Shown here piece after piece: positions 47,615-58,829 of a stretch of DNA of 64,000 bases (position 1 is its first letter; each line of letters opens with the position of its first letter). The notes beneath the pieces are model-generated. The model ran no database searches. It saw only the letters and a list, made by a program, of their open reading frames with translations, and was not told the origin of the DNA. Source of the DNA: Sisyra terminalis (taxonomy: Eukaryota > Arthropoda > Insecta > Neuroptera > Sisyridae); the NCBI GenBank assembly GCA_958496175.1, contig OY292276.1:54573080-54637079 (forward strand), read 5' to 3'. Both the position numbers and the translations under genes were made by a program.

Positions 47615-47775
47615 TAAGGTTTATAAAATACACAGGTGGCCTCATGGTGACTACGTGATGGATACGTGACGTATCCAGAAGAAATTCGTACATATCTTCA
47701 GACTGATTCAATATCAAAATTCTTCGTATGACGTCATTTTTTTAATGAAGCAACCTGTGTAATTTACAAACCTTG
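47615..47775 (-). mobile_element. 161-bp MITE with 9-bp target-site duplication (copy 2)
   Basis: The same family as 1837-1972, in reverse. The ends are TAAGGTTTATAAA and TTTACAAACCTTG. GAAGTCAAT flanks both sides (47606-47614 and 47776-47784). It contains TGACGTCAT and an extra stretch of about 25 bp relative to copy 1. Confidence 0.87.
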
Positions 47776-48078
47776 GAAGTCAATACCTTTTTCAATTGAA
47801 AAACTAATCTAATTTTGAAGAAGTTTAAACTATCGAGATTTTACGCCAATAACCTAGTCAACTTTGAGGAGGTCCTTGCATTGCATCACAATTCTCCTGT
47901 GAAGATTTCAACCCTAAATTGCATGCAAATCTATCAGTGATATATTGATTGAGATATAATGATTGCAAATTAAAAAAGGCAGGCATTTATAATGTGAGCC
48001 TCATATGGTATGAATATAATTTATTCATTTGAATGTTTTAACTTATTGTAAAGTTTCAGATCCTCAATGATGATAAAT

Positions 48079-48251
48079 TGGTAAAAAATATTCAGAGGAC
48101 TAGGATCAAATAATAATCAGTCAAAACTATTTATTACATGCGCGACGTTTCGGCTCGGAAGGCTCAATAACCGGGCCGAAACGTCGCGCATGTAATAAAT
48201 AGTTTTGACTGATTATTATTTGATCCTAGTCCTCTGAATATTGTTTACCAG
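48079..48251. repeat. 173-bp palindrome with GC-rich centre
   Basis: Arms of about 80 bp are almost perfect complements: TTCAGAGGACTAGGATCAAA, then ATGCGCGACGTTTCGGC, around a 19-nt centre. The CCGAAACGTCGCGC core resembles the second half of a hammerhead, but the CTGANGA strand is missing. No clear target duplication. Confidence 0.8.
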
Positions 48252-48506
48252 TTTTAACTTATATTTGATAGTAAAATTTCAGTTCAACTAAATATTTAAT
48301 GCTATGATTTGACTAGAAAGATTTGAAGGATGCAAGAATAACGTAAGAATTAATATATATAAAATTAAAAGAAGAGATTACAAAAAAGAGTTCACAAAAA
48401 AAATGCGAATGGCAGAAATATGAAAAATCAAAATCTCAAAAGTTTAGTTTTGTTTTCATTTTACAGAAAGAGTAGAATAGTGAACGGATGATTAACAAAT
48501 TGAAAG

Positions 48507-49121
48507 TTATTCTTTGACACATTTTCCGTAATTTTCAATGGTGGAATCATAAGCGGTAACAATTTTCTCCATGGCCAAATTCTTGCAATGTTTGTAGACC
48601 TTATCAAACTTAAAATGATTCAAACTATCCAATCGTTTTTCAATCGATCGTGCTTGTCGCATAAAACTTTTCACTTTTTGTCGAAAACATTTTTTGTATT
48701 TATCGTTGTCGGTAAATCGTTGACACTGTTTGGTGATTTGATGATTGTATTTGGATAATCGATGGAGAAGATCGCGCACCTCGGTGATTTGGGTTCGATA
48801 AGTGCCAATTTTGTGGTTGACATGATTGCGACAATAGTTCAGTTCTTTGGAGCACAGTTGCCGAAATTGTTTGGTCATGGCGTCAAACTCGGCAGTGCAC
48901 TCGGCCATTGGATTTTCGATATGTTTGCGCAATTTTTCCAGCGACTGGACATGCTTCATTACGTACGAATCGAAATGGCTTTCCTCGATGGCAATTTTAG
49001 CTCGGGTCACCAGCAAGTTCTCCTTCAAGACGACCATACGGGCCTCGAGGCCCTTTACAATTAACTCGTTTTCCGCCAAGCTCGAAATTTGCTTTATTTC
49101 CCACGTTTTTACTATCATAAT
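48507..49121 (-). CDS. Six-cysteine family protein, basic member; first exon unresolved
   Basis: The minus-strand exon codes 203 residues from ATG 49118 (plus one more codon if the TTTGTAG acceptor at 49122 is used). The product is predicted helical and strongly basic. Its cysteines at 74, 96, 132, 144, 178 and 200 give C-x21-C-x35-C-x11-C-x33-C-x21-C, the spacing of the three 231-aa paralogues downstream; an extra Cys lies at 89. Unlike those, no ATG-led signal exon is evident. A 17-codon hydrophobic stretch at 49484-49534 ends in a GTTAGT donor in the right phase but begins with GTG and has an upstream stop. So the gene either starts at ATG 49118 and lacks a signal peptide, uses an exon I cannot see, or has lost its start. 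Confidence 0.65.
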   Translation of the reverse strand: MMIVKTWEIKQISSLAENELIVKGLEARMVVLKENLLVTRAKIAIEESHFDSYVMKHVQSLEKLRKHIENPMAECTAEFDAMTKQFRQLCSKELNYCRNHVNHKIGTYRTQITEVRDLLHRLSKYNHQITKQCQRFTDNDKYKKCFRQKVKSFMRQARSIEKRLDSLNHFKFDKVYKHCKNLAMEKIVTAYDSTIENYGKCVKE

Positions 49122-49639
49122 CTACAAATGCAAGTATACGATTAAAAAGACATGAAATTCAAGATACCACAACAAATTTCCAATTTTTTTAAAATTCACT
49201 GATTTCTTCTAATTTGACCATCATAGTTGAAGTTCAGTAAAGAACTGGCAAAAAAATTTCAAACGAATAGAACTACCCACTGAATCAACATTGTCCACCA
49301 ATCCGAATATAGTATACTCCGAGCTACGTATACTAAAAGTACGTATCTGGAATGATCCTTGGTCTTTTGCCCATAATAATTTAAACAATTAGAAAAGAAT
49401 GAATAGGAAAATTTATCAAAAAAAGTTAAAAATTGGAAATTTACCATTATTCAAAATTAGCAAAGAAAAACCGGTGAACTAACCTGAATTATAAATACAA
49501 TAAGTTTTAAGTTGATGAATAAGATTTTTGACACAATATATAATAAAAATTACAAGAAAAAATATGGAAAAGCCCACAATTTTTAATTATAAATACTTTC
49601 ATTATTACAACACTCGCTTTTTGAAAGGTAAATACCATG

Positions 49640-50690
49640 AAAACCGTTTAATTGCTACCAACACAACAACGAAAGAATGACCCGAAAAATGATAAATTTT
49701 CACTAATCAATTGAAATTTTTATTAATATTTCAAATATTTCAATACAATTAGCCTTTAGAACATAAATTTGTCGTTCATTTGACTTATTTGATCATTTTA
49801 AGTGGTTTTAATCGATTTGTTGGGGAAATATCGTTACAGATGACAGTTTTATTTTTGTTTTGAAGCAAATTTTGGCAAATGTCAGCAAATGAAATTTTCA
49901 ACAATGGCGGCAAAATTTAAAAAAAGTCAATTAAATGTTGAAAAAGAAAATTATGACTTTCATTATTTGATAATAATAGTACATGAATAATATAGCCAGT
50001 CAAAATCAATTTTATTTTAGTATTTCACAAGTGGGAAAATTCATTTTTTATAAGGTACCAATAGAAAATTACCCGCCAGTGCTATAAATCAAAATATAAT
50101 TAATTAACCCTTAGTGTATCATTTCGTTTACATATACCTAATGGAACTAAAACCTATACCACTTAACAAAAGTTTATTAAAAAGATTTTAAAAGGCACAG
50201 TTTCCGACGATTGCTTAGTAAACACGTATGATTTCGTTTATACTTTTCATTCATGATGTATATTTAAATTATTTATCACATTAAAGCTATATTTTTTCTG
50301 TATTTAATGTTATAAAGCTACCTCTAAAAAAGAATACAAATCGAAGTTTCCTACCCCTTAAAGGTGCTAGATATAAAAAATAAAGTTTCATAGGGTAATC
50401 TCTCAATGTTACTACCCTACTACTAAACGAAATGATTCTCTAAAAGACAACTAACAAAATTTTAATTTATAGTACTGGAGGGCAATTTTTAATTGGATTA
50501 TCTACATTATTCCTGCACTTAATTCGCAGCCGAATCATAAACTATAGTATTTCTTCCTTTTGCAGATTTGAAAAATTTATTATTCATTTTAAAAGGCACA
50601 TAACAATATAAATTCCGAAATACATAGAATTCTATCCGCACAAAAATTAATGTTAATTTATATTAATATCATTAAGAATCATTTTTTAAT
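49640..50690. other. Intergenic, no gene recognised
   Basis: AT-rich sequence between two members of the six-cysteine cluster; no supported feature. Confidence 0.45.
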
Positions 50691-50739
50691 TGTTAGTAGG
50701 AAAGTAGACATAAAAGGATGTAAATCCATATACCGCAAT

Positions 50740-50790
50740 AATTGATTCCGCAATGTTTCGGTCCTTTATTGAACCTCATCAGGCTTCTAA
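50740..50790 (-). ncRNA. Hammerhead ribozyme motif, left arm
   Basis: CTGATGA (50782-50776), stem II GGTTC-AATAAA-GGACC, then GAAAC. Both core strands are intact; stem III pairing after GAAA is weak, so activity is uncertain. Confidence 0.6.
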
Positions 50791-51219
50791 AAAATCATAT
50801 CATTAAAAAACCCTTCTTTAATTTCTTTACCATTAAAAAACAAAACTTAAAATGCTAATTTACCTTAATTTACAGAATATAATGTACATCCCATGTACAG
50901 TAATTTTAATTTTTAAAAAAAAAATTGTTATGTATGTATGTTAAGATACATTAAGTTACTAGATATTAAGTTACACTAACTTTTGATAACACTAATAATT
51001 CAACACTTGTTACTTTGTACAATTGAACCTATATTTCTTATTTTATTTTGTATTAATATTGTATAACTTTTTGTACTCCTGGTTTCTATGAACAGGTGTA
51101 ACACCGCTCTATAAATCCATTACCAGAAGTAAATAAATAAAATAAATAATTAAATGTGTAAAAATAATCAATATCTATTCTGCTGTTCATGTGAATAAAT
51201 TAAGGTAAATTATATTCTC

Positions 51220-51860
51220 ACTCCTCACCCAGTTGGCGACATCCAACAGGGTTACACTTGCTTGGGTGCCGGGGCACTCTGGTATCAAAGGCAACGAAGA
51301 GGCAGACGAACTCGCAAAGGCGGATTCAAGAATGTCATTCATGGGCCCAGAGCCGGCTATAGGCCTACCAAAGTGCATAACACTGGGTAGAATAGCTGAA
51401 TGGACGCAGAATGAACAAATAAAATCCTGGAATAACTATGCAGGATGCAAGTTCTCAAAGGTCATGATAAAGAAACCTTTGAAAGAACATAACAAAAGAC
51501 TTCTAAATCTAAAAAGGAAGGACATCAAAACGCTGGTAGGCCTATTGCAATTTGAGGAAACATCTCCAAACTATAGGGAAGAACACAGAGTCAGCAGCTT
51601 GCAGGAAATGTGGCGTGGAAGATAAAACTGCCTCCCACGTACTATTTGACTGCCCAGCCATGACTCAAAGTCGTCTCAACTCGCTTGGTCCACCCGGACA
51701 TGAGCTGGGAAACATACACAGAGATCCAGTTGACTGCTAAGATTCATATCAGAAGCAGACCTGACCAACTGGAACTGAAATTAAACTGGGGCGCAATAGT
51801 CCTTTTAGGACGCAGCGCAGAGGAACTCTCATGAGAGGCCCCCAAATCAACGGAAAAACA
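51220..51860 (+). pseudogene. Non-LTR retroelement RNase H and zinc-knuckle fragment, frameshifted
   Basis: 51233-51625 reads VTLAWVPGHSGIKGNEEADE and LAK, the C-terminal half of an RNase H domain (the conserved His and the final Asp are present). The frame then shifts near 51545, and 51552-51740 continues with CRKCGVEDKTASHVLFDCP, the CCHC-like knuckle found after RNase H in I/LOA/R1-type elements. 3' untranslated sequence with GGACGCAGCGCAGAGG follows. No RT is attached. A more decayed relative is at 620-1430. Confidence 0.8.
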
Positions 51861-51949
51861 GGTAAATTATATGGAGGTACCATGGGTACCCTCCATAGTA
51901 GACTAGCAATGTTAGTCTTGTAAAGAATGGTTTTTTAATGATATGTGTT

Positions 51950-52000
51950 TTTAGAAGCCTGATGATGGTCCAATAACGGACTGAAACGTTGCGGAATTAA
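51950..52000 (+). ncRNA. Hammerhead ribozyme motif, right arm
   Basis: CTGATGA (51959-51965), stem II with GTCC and GGAC around AATAAC, then GAAAC (51983-51987). It is the inverted partner of 50740-50790; the two have diverged at several stem positions. Confidence 0.6.
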
Positions 52001-52262
52001 TTATTGATATATGGATTTTACATCCTTTTATGTTTACTTTCCTGCTAACTGTTACCTGTGTTACACTGATGAAGTCGCAGATATCGGTTAGTATAAAAAA
52101 AATCTACAAACAAATTTAAAATCGGCTTTTTATTGAACTTTTAAAATTTATAAAACAGGAGGTACTTCAATAATAATGTAAAAAAAAAACGTTACAATAA
52201 TCCAAAATTTGAAAATTAACAGTTAAACAATCGGCTCCAGATAATACATTCAAGTTAATACC

Positions 52263-53151
52263 TTAGTGTTTGATGTACTGGTGCTGGCATATTTGAAATT
52301 CCCAAAAGATATGAGAGCTTTGGTTTTTCGCTTGAGCGACAATAGGAGCTTGACAAGTGGTAAAGTTGGTTTGAATATCGGCTATCGCAGTTTTAATTGT
52401 CGTAAGCTCTGTTTGAATTTTGGTGATATCGGTTTTGGTTTGTTCTTCACTCTTGGACATACAACGTCCGGCTAGGAGTAACTCTTTAACGCATTTTTTA
52501 AATCTGGATAGAATATCTTTTTGAACTTGAAGCAAAGCTTTAATTTGATCGAAAATTTTTTGCTCATTTGGAATGAAAACATCTAGCAGGTCTCCTTCAC
52601 AATTGGCGAGATCTTTCGTGTTGGTATCGATCAGATCGAGGAAATTATTCATGTGAGCATTGACACAAATTTCATTCATTCCTCCATCGGCTATAACTTC
52701 ACCATTGACTTTTTTTTCCAGATCCTCACCAATGAAGGCTATCGAAAGCATATCACGACCAAATTTGACGAAGGAGATTCCTGTTTGCCTTAGGGCATTT
52801 AACTCAACTGGAAGTAACATTTTTGCTGTTTCCAGCACCATTTCTTCTTCCTTCGCCAATGATGTGATGACTTCTTTTATGATACCCTTAATCGAATCTG
52901 GAATACCCTAAAAAAATTCTATCAGTAAATAATTTCCAATGTGAACAATTTCGGAGACATAAAAAAGAAATTATTGGACAATTACCAGTTAAGATCATTT
53001 CATCAATTACTCGCTAACTTTATCAGGTAAATTGACCATCTAACATAAGACTTCAAGCCTTTTTTAAAAGGTTTTAAAAATTAATTAAAAAAATACTTAC
53101 ATGAGCCGACAAAATCATCACACTAAACACAAAAACCACGCTTAATTTCAT
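52263..53151 (-). CDS. Secreted six-cysteine helical protein (231 aa)
   Basis: There are two exons on the minus strand: 53101-53151 codes a 17-residue signal peptide (MKLSVVFVFSVMILSAH) and 52263-52907 the mature protein, with a 193-bp phase-0 intron. Cysteines at 98, 120, 156, 166, 202 and 224 give C-x21-C-x35-C-x9-C-x35-C-x21-C. Between them the chain is heptad-like and mostly acidic/helical (LANCEGDLLD, FKKCVKELLLAGRC, IADIQTNFTTC). TATAAAA lies at 53225-53219 and a polyadenylation signal (TTTATT on +) at 52129-52134. It is expected to be a soluble haemolymph, gut or salivary protein. The function is unknown; beetle haemolymph proteins such as the Tenebrio 28-kDa desiccation-stress protein, and the fly TsetseEP/DUF725 group, are comparison candidates only. 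Confidence 0.85.
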
Positions 53152-53229
53152 TTTTTTTTTTAGAGGAAAAAATAAGTTTCAAGAAAATCAATCAATTTTT
53201 AACATTAGCAGTCCAATGTTTTATATTTA

Positions 53230-54010
53230 ATCAAATCGAACTTGAAAGAAAATTAATGGAGAAGTGTTTATAACTTTAGATAAGATAAGAAAATTTCGTT
53301 TTCATTATCAAAAATCCGTAATAAAATCCTGAAAATTAAACTAACACCTAAGCTTTGATTAAATGACAACATTTTCCAGTGAATACTCTTAAAAAGAGTA
53401 GAAAACATATAAATATTGAGAACCTCCGATAGCGCAGCTTACAAGAATCTCACATTAGTGGAAATTATAATGGAGGTTGATATTGTTAGTAAAAACCAAA
53501 GGTGAACTATAAATTATTTTAGATCGTATAATTATCATTAGGAAATTTATGAAATGAATATAAATATGAAGATATCAATGAAAGAAATATTCATATTATT
53601 ACACCGAAATCGAAAAATCCACTTGTAAAATTAAAAAGCTTATTTAACACGATCAATTTCGCATTTAATAAAGTGTTATGTCTGAAGTATAGTATTCTAT
53701 GGCTTACTATTAAATGGAGCCAATACAGAAATAATTATCATCGATATGGTAATAAGAAGAAACTCTAATGAATCTATCAAAATTTAAGGAAAAAGAACGA
53801 ATAAAGATTAAAATTCTGGACATATTACAAAGATAAATAAACTATCCTGATATAAAGAACCTTACCAGAGGTTAATCATGCTGGTAAGCTGAACACTTAA
53901 TCTTCCATTAGGCACAAAATAAAAATTAAAGATGGCCTTAACATATTTCCATCAAAAATCATCAAGAAAATTATAGGGCAACAATTGAGCTTGGGGACAA
54001 ACAATTTTTA
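53230..54010. other. Intergenic, no gene recognised
   Basis: AT-rich sequence with no supported feature. Confidence 0.45.
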
Positions 54011-54015
54011 TCATA

Positions 54016-54941
54016 ATGGCTGTCTCAGAATGTTTTTCGTTTTAAGATGTTTAATAAAAAAACAAAATATCTATTAAATCTTGTTTTATTTCATGTTAAT
54101 TTAAAGAACAATTCTTGAAGTTTATTTATGAAAAACAATCGTTTGCAAATGTGTACCATTCATTTGTTCACACTCATTTAACCTGGAGCTAAAATTTTCA
54201 ATAACTCGCTGGAGTTATTCAGAAGAGTTATTCATTCAAAACATTCAGGTTGGGTGGCAATGAATTGTAAACTTTGCTTTTTAGGTAGCCCCACAGGAAG
54301 AAATCAGCAGGTGTTAAATCAGGGCTCCTCGGTGGCCAATTGATGTCTCCTCGGCGACTTATCACTCTTCCAGGGAATAAATCATGAAGACCAGCTAACG
54401 AGTCATTTCTAACATAAAAAGTGGTTTCATCTTGCTGGAAAAAGGTGTTGCGGTTGTAGCCCTTCTGGTTTTGCATTTCTGTAGCCAAAAAAGTCCGGAT
54501 CATAGGTCAATATCTGTCAGAATTAACGGTCTGAGTTCGACCTCAAAAAAATAAGGACTGATAATTCCTTGACTTGATATGGCAGCCCAAACAACAACTT
54601 TTGACGAGTGCAAGGGCTTCTGATGCAGTTCTAACGGATTCTTGAAAGCCCAATATCTGCAATTTTGTCTATTCACATAACCGTTGATGTGAAAATTCCT
54701 AAAAACTCCTAAAACGGTTTTTCAATCTATTCCAAGAGCGAAGCTCCAGCGAGTTATTGAAAATTTTAGCTCCAGGTTAAATGAGTGTGAACAAATGAAT
54801 GGTGCGCATTTGCAAACGGTTGTTTTTCAGAAATAAACTTCAAGAATTGATCTTTAAATTAACATTAAATAAAACGAGATTTAATTGATATTTTGTTTTA
54901 TATTTGATATCTAAACACGAAAGACATTCTGAGACAGCCTT
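54016..54941 (-). mobile_element. Tc1/mariner-like element, internally deleted, with about 200-bp inverted repeats
   Basis: The ends are ATGGCTGTCTCAGAATG and ATTCTGAGACAGCCTT, flanked by TA (54014-54015 and 54942-54943). The inverted repeats run about 200 bp (to about 54216, and from about 54735). Inside is a transposase fragment on the minus strand. Confidence 0.85.
54228..54503 (-). pseudogene. Tc1/mariner-like transposase, C-terminal catalytic fragment
   Basis: The 91-codon frame reads FFQQDETTFYVRND, then RVISRRGDINWPPRSPDLTP and ADFFLWGYLKSKVY. QQD (second catalytic Asp) and the SPDLTPxDFFLW block (last catalytic residue) are present. In the usual form, Gly-Ala precedes the Thr-x-His of QQDGATxH; here it is QQDETTFY, so that site has decayed. 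The N-terminal DNA-binding domain and the first catalytic Asp are missing, so it cannot be active. Confidence 0.8.
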
Positions 54942-54986
54942 TATATCGAAAGTTCATATATGAGTTTTGTAACAATACTAATTTAT

Positions 54987-55185
54987 TATTATAAAGAGGA
55001 AATATTTGATTGTTTGTTTGTAATGAATAGGATTCGAAACTACTTGACCGATTTGAAAAATTCTTTCACTGTTGGGAAGCTACACTATTCCCGATGAACA
55101 TGGGCTATAATAAATTTTCGAAATAGTAAGGCATCCATACTAAAACTCCAATAATGTGTAAAAAAATTACCAAAAATGCTTTATA
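54987..55185 (+). mobile_element. Helitron-like element, copy C, 5' fragment
   Basis: TTATTATAAAGAGGAAATA to CCAATAATGTGTAAAAAAATTACC matches the first about 200 bp of copies A and B (landmarks only). The rest is lost. Confidence 0.55.
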
Positions 55186-55199
55186 TAAGCAATGATATT

Positions 55200-56520
55200 T
55201 TTTTCTAATTCTTTCCCCCGTACCGTAGCACTTGTTTCAAGTACTTTACTAGCACTAATAACTAGCAGAAAAAATGAACCATTGTCAATTTTACAATAAG
55301 CAGATTCATAAGACTTCGATGCAGTAATAAGTCCATAATGAAGTTCATGCTATATTCCACACTCGCTTTGTTGTTCTGTTTCTTCATTTCAATTTTCATA
55401 TTATCCACAGCAAATTTCAAAAATTTGTCAACTTAAGTTCCAGAATTTTTGTGAAATTCACTAATAAGACGATGCAATGTTAAATTGTATGAATTTTTGG
55501 TCATTAAATCAAAATTCAGTTGTCCAATTTGAAAATTTATTCGCTGATTTTTTGCAAATTGAACCACTTGCAAAAACGTATTGTTATCGGGCAAATGGTC
55601 AACTGAAACCGGAATTGTTTTTTTTTCGTAAGATCTTAATCTTTGGTATACTTCATGGCAGGACCAACACCTGATAATCAAGACTTTTTCCAATAGCAAG
55701 CTACTTTAGTCGGGGTTGAATATGCATTTCTTCGATGGATCTACAGTACTGCTAACATGTTTAAAATCATCTGCATATCAAATGAACATATGAAAATAAT
55801 TATTACTTATGATATTAAATGTGCTAGTGTAAAAGCTCTAGTTTCTGCTAAAGCTGCACAATCATGACCATGAACTTCATTCCCTTTTTTATTTTTATTT
55901 TCAATAATTAAAATAAAGTAATTCGATTTATGCCGAATTTTGTGTTTAAGACATATACGCCCTTAAAATATGCAGAGACCATGCTTGCGTTGAAGTTGAA
56001 TATAGCCTATAGCCTTATTACATAACTTTCACAAGAGGTCCTATGAGTAAATAAATTAAATTTTATAAAAAATATTCATTTTTTTACTTATATTTACAAA
56101 GCGGGTTATTTCAGCTGAATTAATCCAAATATTATTTTTCAAAAAACCGACTACTTATAAAAATATCGACACTATTTAAATAATCTGGTTAGATTTTATG
56201 AATCTTTTATTTGATAAAATTTGATGCGTTGAATAATTTTTTTAACCGAAATTGAGGTATTATTTGGCAATATCTAAGTAGAAATGCTAAACAACGTACT
56301 ATTGTGATTTTTTTTAACATATTGACGTCATAAACAAGGTGACCAATCATTTTTGTTCCAAAAGCCTTATTTTCGGGAAACTAAGTTCCTGTAAGAATCG
56401 GCCGATTTTTATAAATTGGAACAGTAAAATTGTCCAAAATTATGTTAGGATAGCAAGAATGTTAAGCAATATACTTAAAACAAATAAACCGTTCTCCCCG
56501 CAGCCACATTACCCCTATGA
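55200..56520. other. Intergenic, no gene recognised
   Basis: The 88-aa minus-strand frame at 55433-55699 (VYQRLRSYEKK, FAKNQRINFQIG) has no known motif; I do not call it. Confidence 0.4.
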
Positions 56521-56529
56521 ATTTTTTTT

Positions 56530-56650
56530 TTTATTATAATTTGTTGTTTCGCAATCTGTCCCAGGACAATAAGCGAATCTGTTGAACCCCTATTGGGGTG
56601 CCCTATACTTCACCACCTGTAGGGAAGCTCCAGGAAGCCTATGAATTTGA
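56530..56650 (-). repeat. Jockey 3'-untranslated fragment
   Basis: GCAATCTGTCCCAGGACAAT near 56562 and AGGAAGC near 56633 match the 3' region of the RT relic at 26330-26480. No coding part is attached. Confidence 0.55.
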
Positions 56651-56995
56651 AATTTAAAATGTCCCACTAGATATATTTGTTTATTCCCATGTGGCTTGCC
56701 AGCCACAGTTTGCGAGCCACTGTTCTAGTGAATTATGAATACCAATTTTTTAATCTGTTACTAGGGTCTTAAATTATCAATATAATGTATTGAAAAACAA
56801 TATCATGAATTTTTAAAAATTGATAAAAAAAAATACGGATTTAGATAGTTATATAAGCAATTTTGTATTGCCTTATCAAAAATGATAAAGTAAAGCAACC
56901 TTGATTGATCAAAATAGAGAATCGACGCCAAATGTATGCCATTTAAATATAAAATCTATCGTGTTTTATTTCTAAATTTTCCAAAAAAAAAAAAA

Positions 56996-57754
56996 ATGAA
57001 GGGTTTGTTGGTTTTTTGTTTATTGATTTTCAGTTGCCAGGTAAAGATTGTGTTTTTGTTTTGTAAGAAATAATTGGTATTAATTTTTATTCTTTATTTT
57101 TAGGCTGACGAATCGTACGAGGATATATTATGGGCAGTGCGCAGCGGTTTTGTTGAATATGAACGTCAAATTGAACAAACTTTCATCCGTATGGGTCCCA
57201 TTGAATTTTCTGCTGCTGATCAAATGATCAAATCGACTATGGATCTCTTGGCCGACACGATCGATATGGCCTTGGATTTGGGAGGCATGGTGTCCGATTT
57301 GGTGTCGGTAATTGACGAAAATAACGGAACTATCAGCACCACATGTTTGATTCCTGTGGGAACCGAAAGTTTAAGTTTGGTAGGCGACAGTGTTGGCACA
57401 TTGTTATCGTGCGAAAAGGATCTACTCGCGGAATTGATGAAAGGTGAAGAACCCTACTTAAATGCTACTAAACAAATTGGATCGGCACAAGCTTTCGCCT
57501 ACGAAACCTTTGAAAGCTGCGTTCGTTTCGGAGTTTACAATATTGATAATTTGCAAAATTGTTTTGAGAATGGTTTGGTTAATGTATCAAGCAAGGTGGC
57601 GCCAATTAAGAAGGAAATTCGAGAAAATATGGGCGGATTGACGCATTTGAAAAAAGATTTTGACACTTGTATGAGTGGTTTTAAAACCAATATCACGGAC
57701 AGAGTTGATACGATTGTACAGAAGTTTACCGATTGTGAAGAAAAAAAGCAATAG
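56996..57754 (+). CDS. Secreted six-cysteine helical protein (231 aa)
   Basis: There are two exons: 56996-57040 codes a 15-residue signal peptide (MKGLLVFCLLIFSCQ) and 57104-57754 the mature protein, with a 63-bp phase-0 intron (GTAAAG...TTTTTAG). Cysteines at 96, 118, 154, 168, 204 and 226 give C-x21-C-x35-C-x13-C-x35-C-x21-C; two further Cys lie in the signal peptide. The mature chain is acidic and helical, with two N-glycosylation sequons (NGT in ENNGTIS, NVS in GLVNVSS) among others. TATAAAA lies at 56948-56954 and AATAAA at 57810-57815. It is the only + strand member of the cluster. The function is unknown; a soluble secreted role is inferred from the signal peptide and absence of membrane segments. 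Confidence 0.87.
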
Positions 57755-58237
57755 TTTTTTAGTCAAAGAGAGCTTCGGAAATTCTTTGCTGGCGCCATCT
57801 TTTATAAATAATAAATGAATTTTGTTTTTATACTTGTTTTTATTTTGTTTTTCCGCAGCTTTCTTAAAGAAAATTCAAGATACAAAGAAACTTATAATGA
57901 ACATACAATCCAGATGGAAAATTTTAAGACTTGTCGAATCTATTATGAAAAATGTAACTTAGAAAAGACCTAAATCTAGAGAAAATTTAATCTGTCCTTA
58001 TGGAAAAAAATATGTTTTCCAATTTTTCAACAAAAATTCATAACTTTTTCAAATAACTTGAAATTCTTGGTCAGTCCATGATTTTCCAGTAATATGGTTA
58101 ACTAATAAAGTTACATTGAGAAGGAGGATTCAATGAAAATGTGGCATACAGGAAAGAATACAGTATAAAGTTTTTACTAATCATGTTTAGAAATTTATGT
58201 TGAACTTCTATAAATACAGATAATATTAGGTATACCT

Positions 58238-58822
58238 AAAGGGACCATACGTCCCGCTTTGGGCGGGACAGTCCTGCTTTCGGGCTTTATGTCCCGCTGT
58301 CCCCGAAGAACCTAAAAATGTCTCGCTTTGTAAAAATGTCCCGAGAAAAAGTGACCAGTAATAGATATTAATTCATCACAACCAAAATCATTATGCAAGT
58401 ATACCGTATATAGATACATTAGACTGATTCAAAAAAAATTATGGTTTTTTTTTCTTAATTATATCGAAAATATTATTGGGAATGATAAAAAAAAATCCTG
58501 TGAAAGTTTAAGCTCTAAATATTAAAGAGGTGCCGCATCGCAAATTTCGATTTTCCATTTAAATAACAATTTCAATTCAATTTAAATAATAAATGGGAAT
58601 AATATTCTCTTGCACTTTGGAATTTTATAGTTCACGTTGGTGACAATATTTCGGAATGACCAAGGTATATTCTTGTAGACAATTGAACGATCTACAAAAA
58701 AGGTCTCGGACAAGTTTTTGATATATTTATTCCTTCAAAAGTTATTCGAGGTCAAAGTTTTCCAATTTTCGTAATAACATTTACAGGTGTCCCGCTTTGA
58801 AGCAAAAAAAATATGGTCACAT
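58238..58822. mobile_element. hAT-like MITE (GTGACCATA ends) with nested palindrome half-copy
   Basis: The left end is GGGACCATACGTCCCGC and the right end ATATGGTCAC; both ends carry GTCCCGCTTT blocks. Such GTGACCATA...GTCCC ends are common in hAT MITEs. A half copy of palindrome family A (58421-58765, AGACTGATTCAAAAA) is nested inside. I could not fix the target duplication. Confidence 0.6.
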
Positions 58823-58829
58823 TAGGTAT

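Larger units (their letters stand above)
50692..52049. mobile_element. Composite with inverted hammerhead-bearing arms around retroelement fragments
   Basis: Arms at 50692-50815 and 51935-52049 are inverted copies (GTTAGTAGGAAAGTAGACAT and its counterpart CTTTCCTGCTAAC). Each contains a hammerhead motif, pointing outward on the minus strand at the left and plus strand at the right. Between them lie a non-LTR 3' tail with an (AATA)n-like end near 51120-51150 and an RNase H/zinc-knuckle block. Penelope-like elements carry hammerheads in their terminal repeats; this may be a non-autonomous relative that took up foreign retroelement DNA. Confidence 0.65.

Noticed and set aside
48079..48251. Palindrome considered as a hammerhead locus
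   Set aside because: Contains CCGAAACGTC but no CTGANGA strand, so it lacks a complete ribozyme core.
55433..55699. 88-aa minus-strand frame
   Set aside because: No recognised domain; possibly transposon debris but not supportable.
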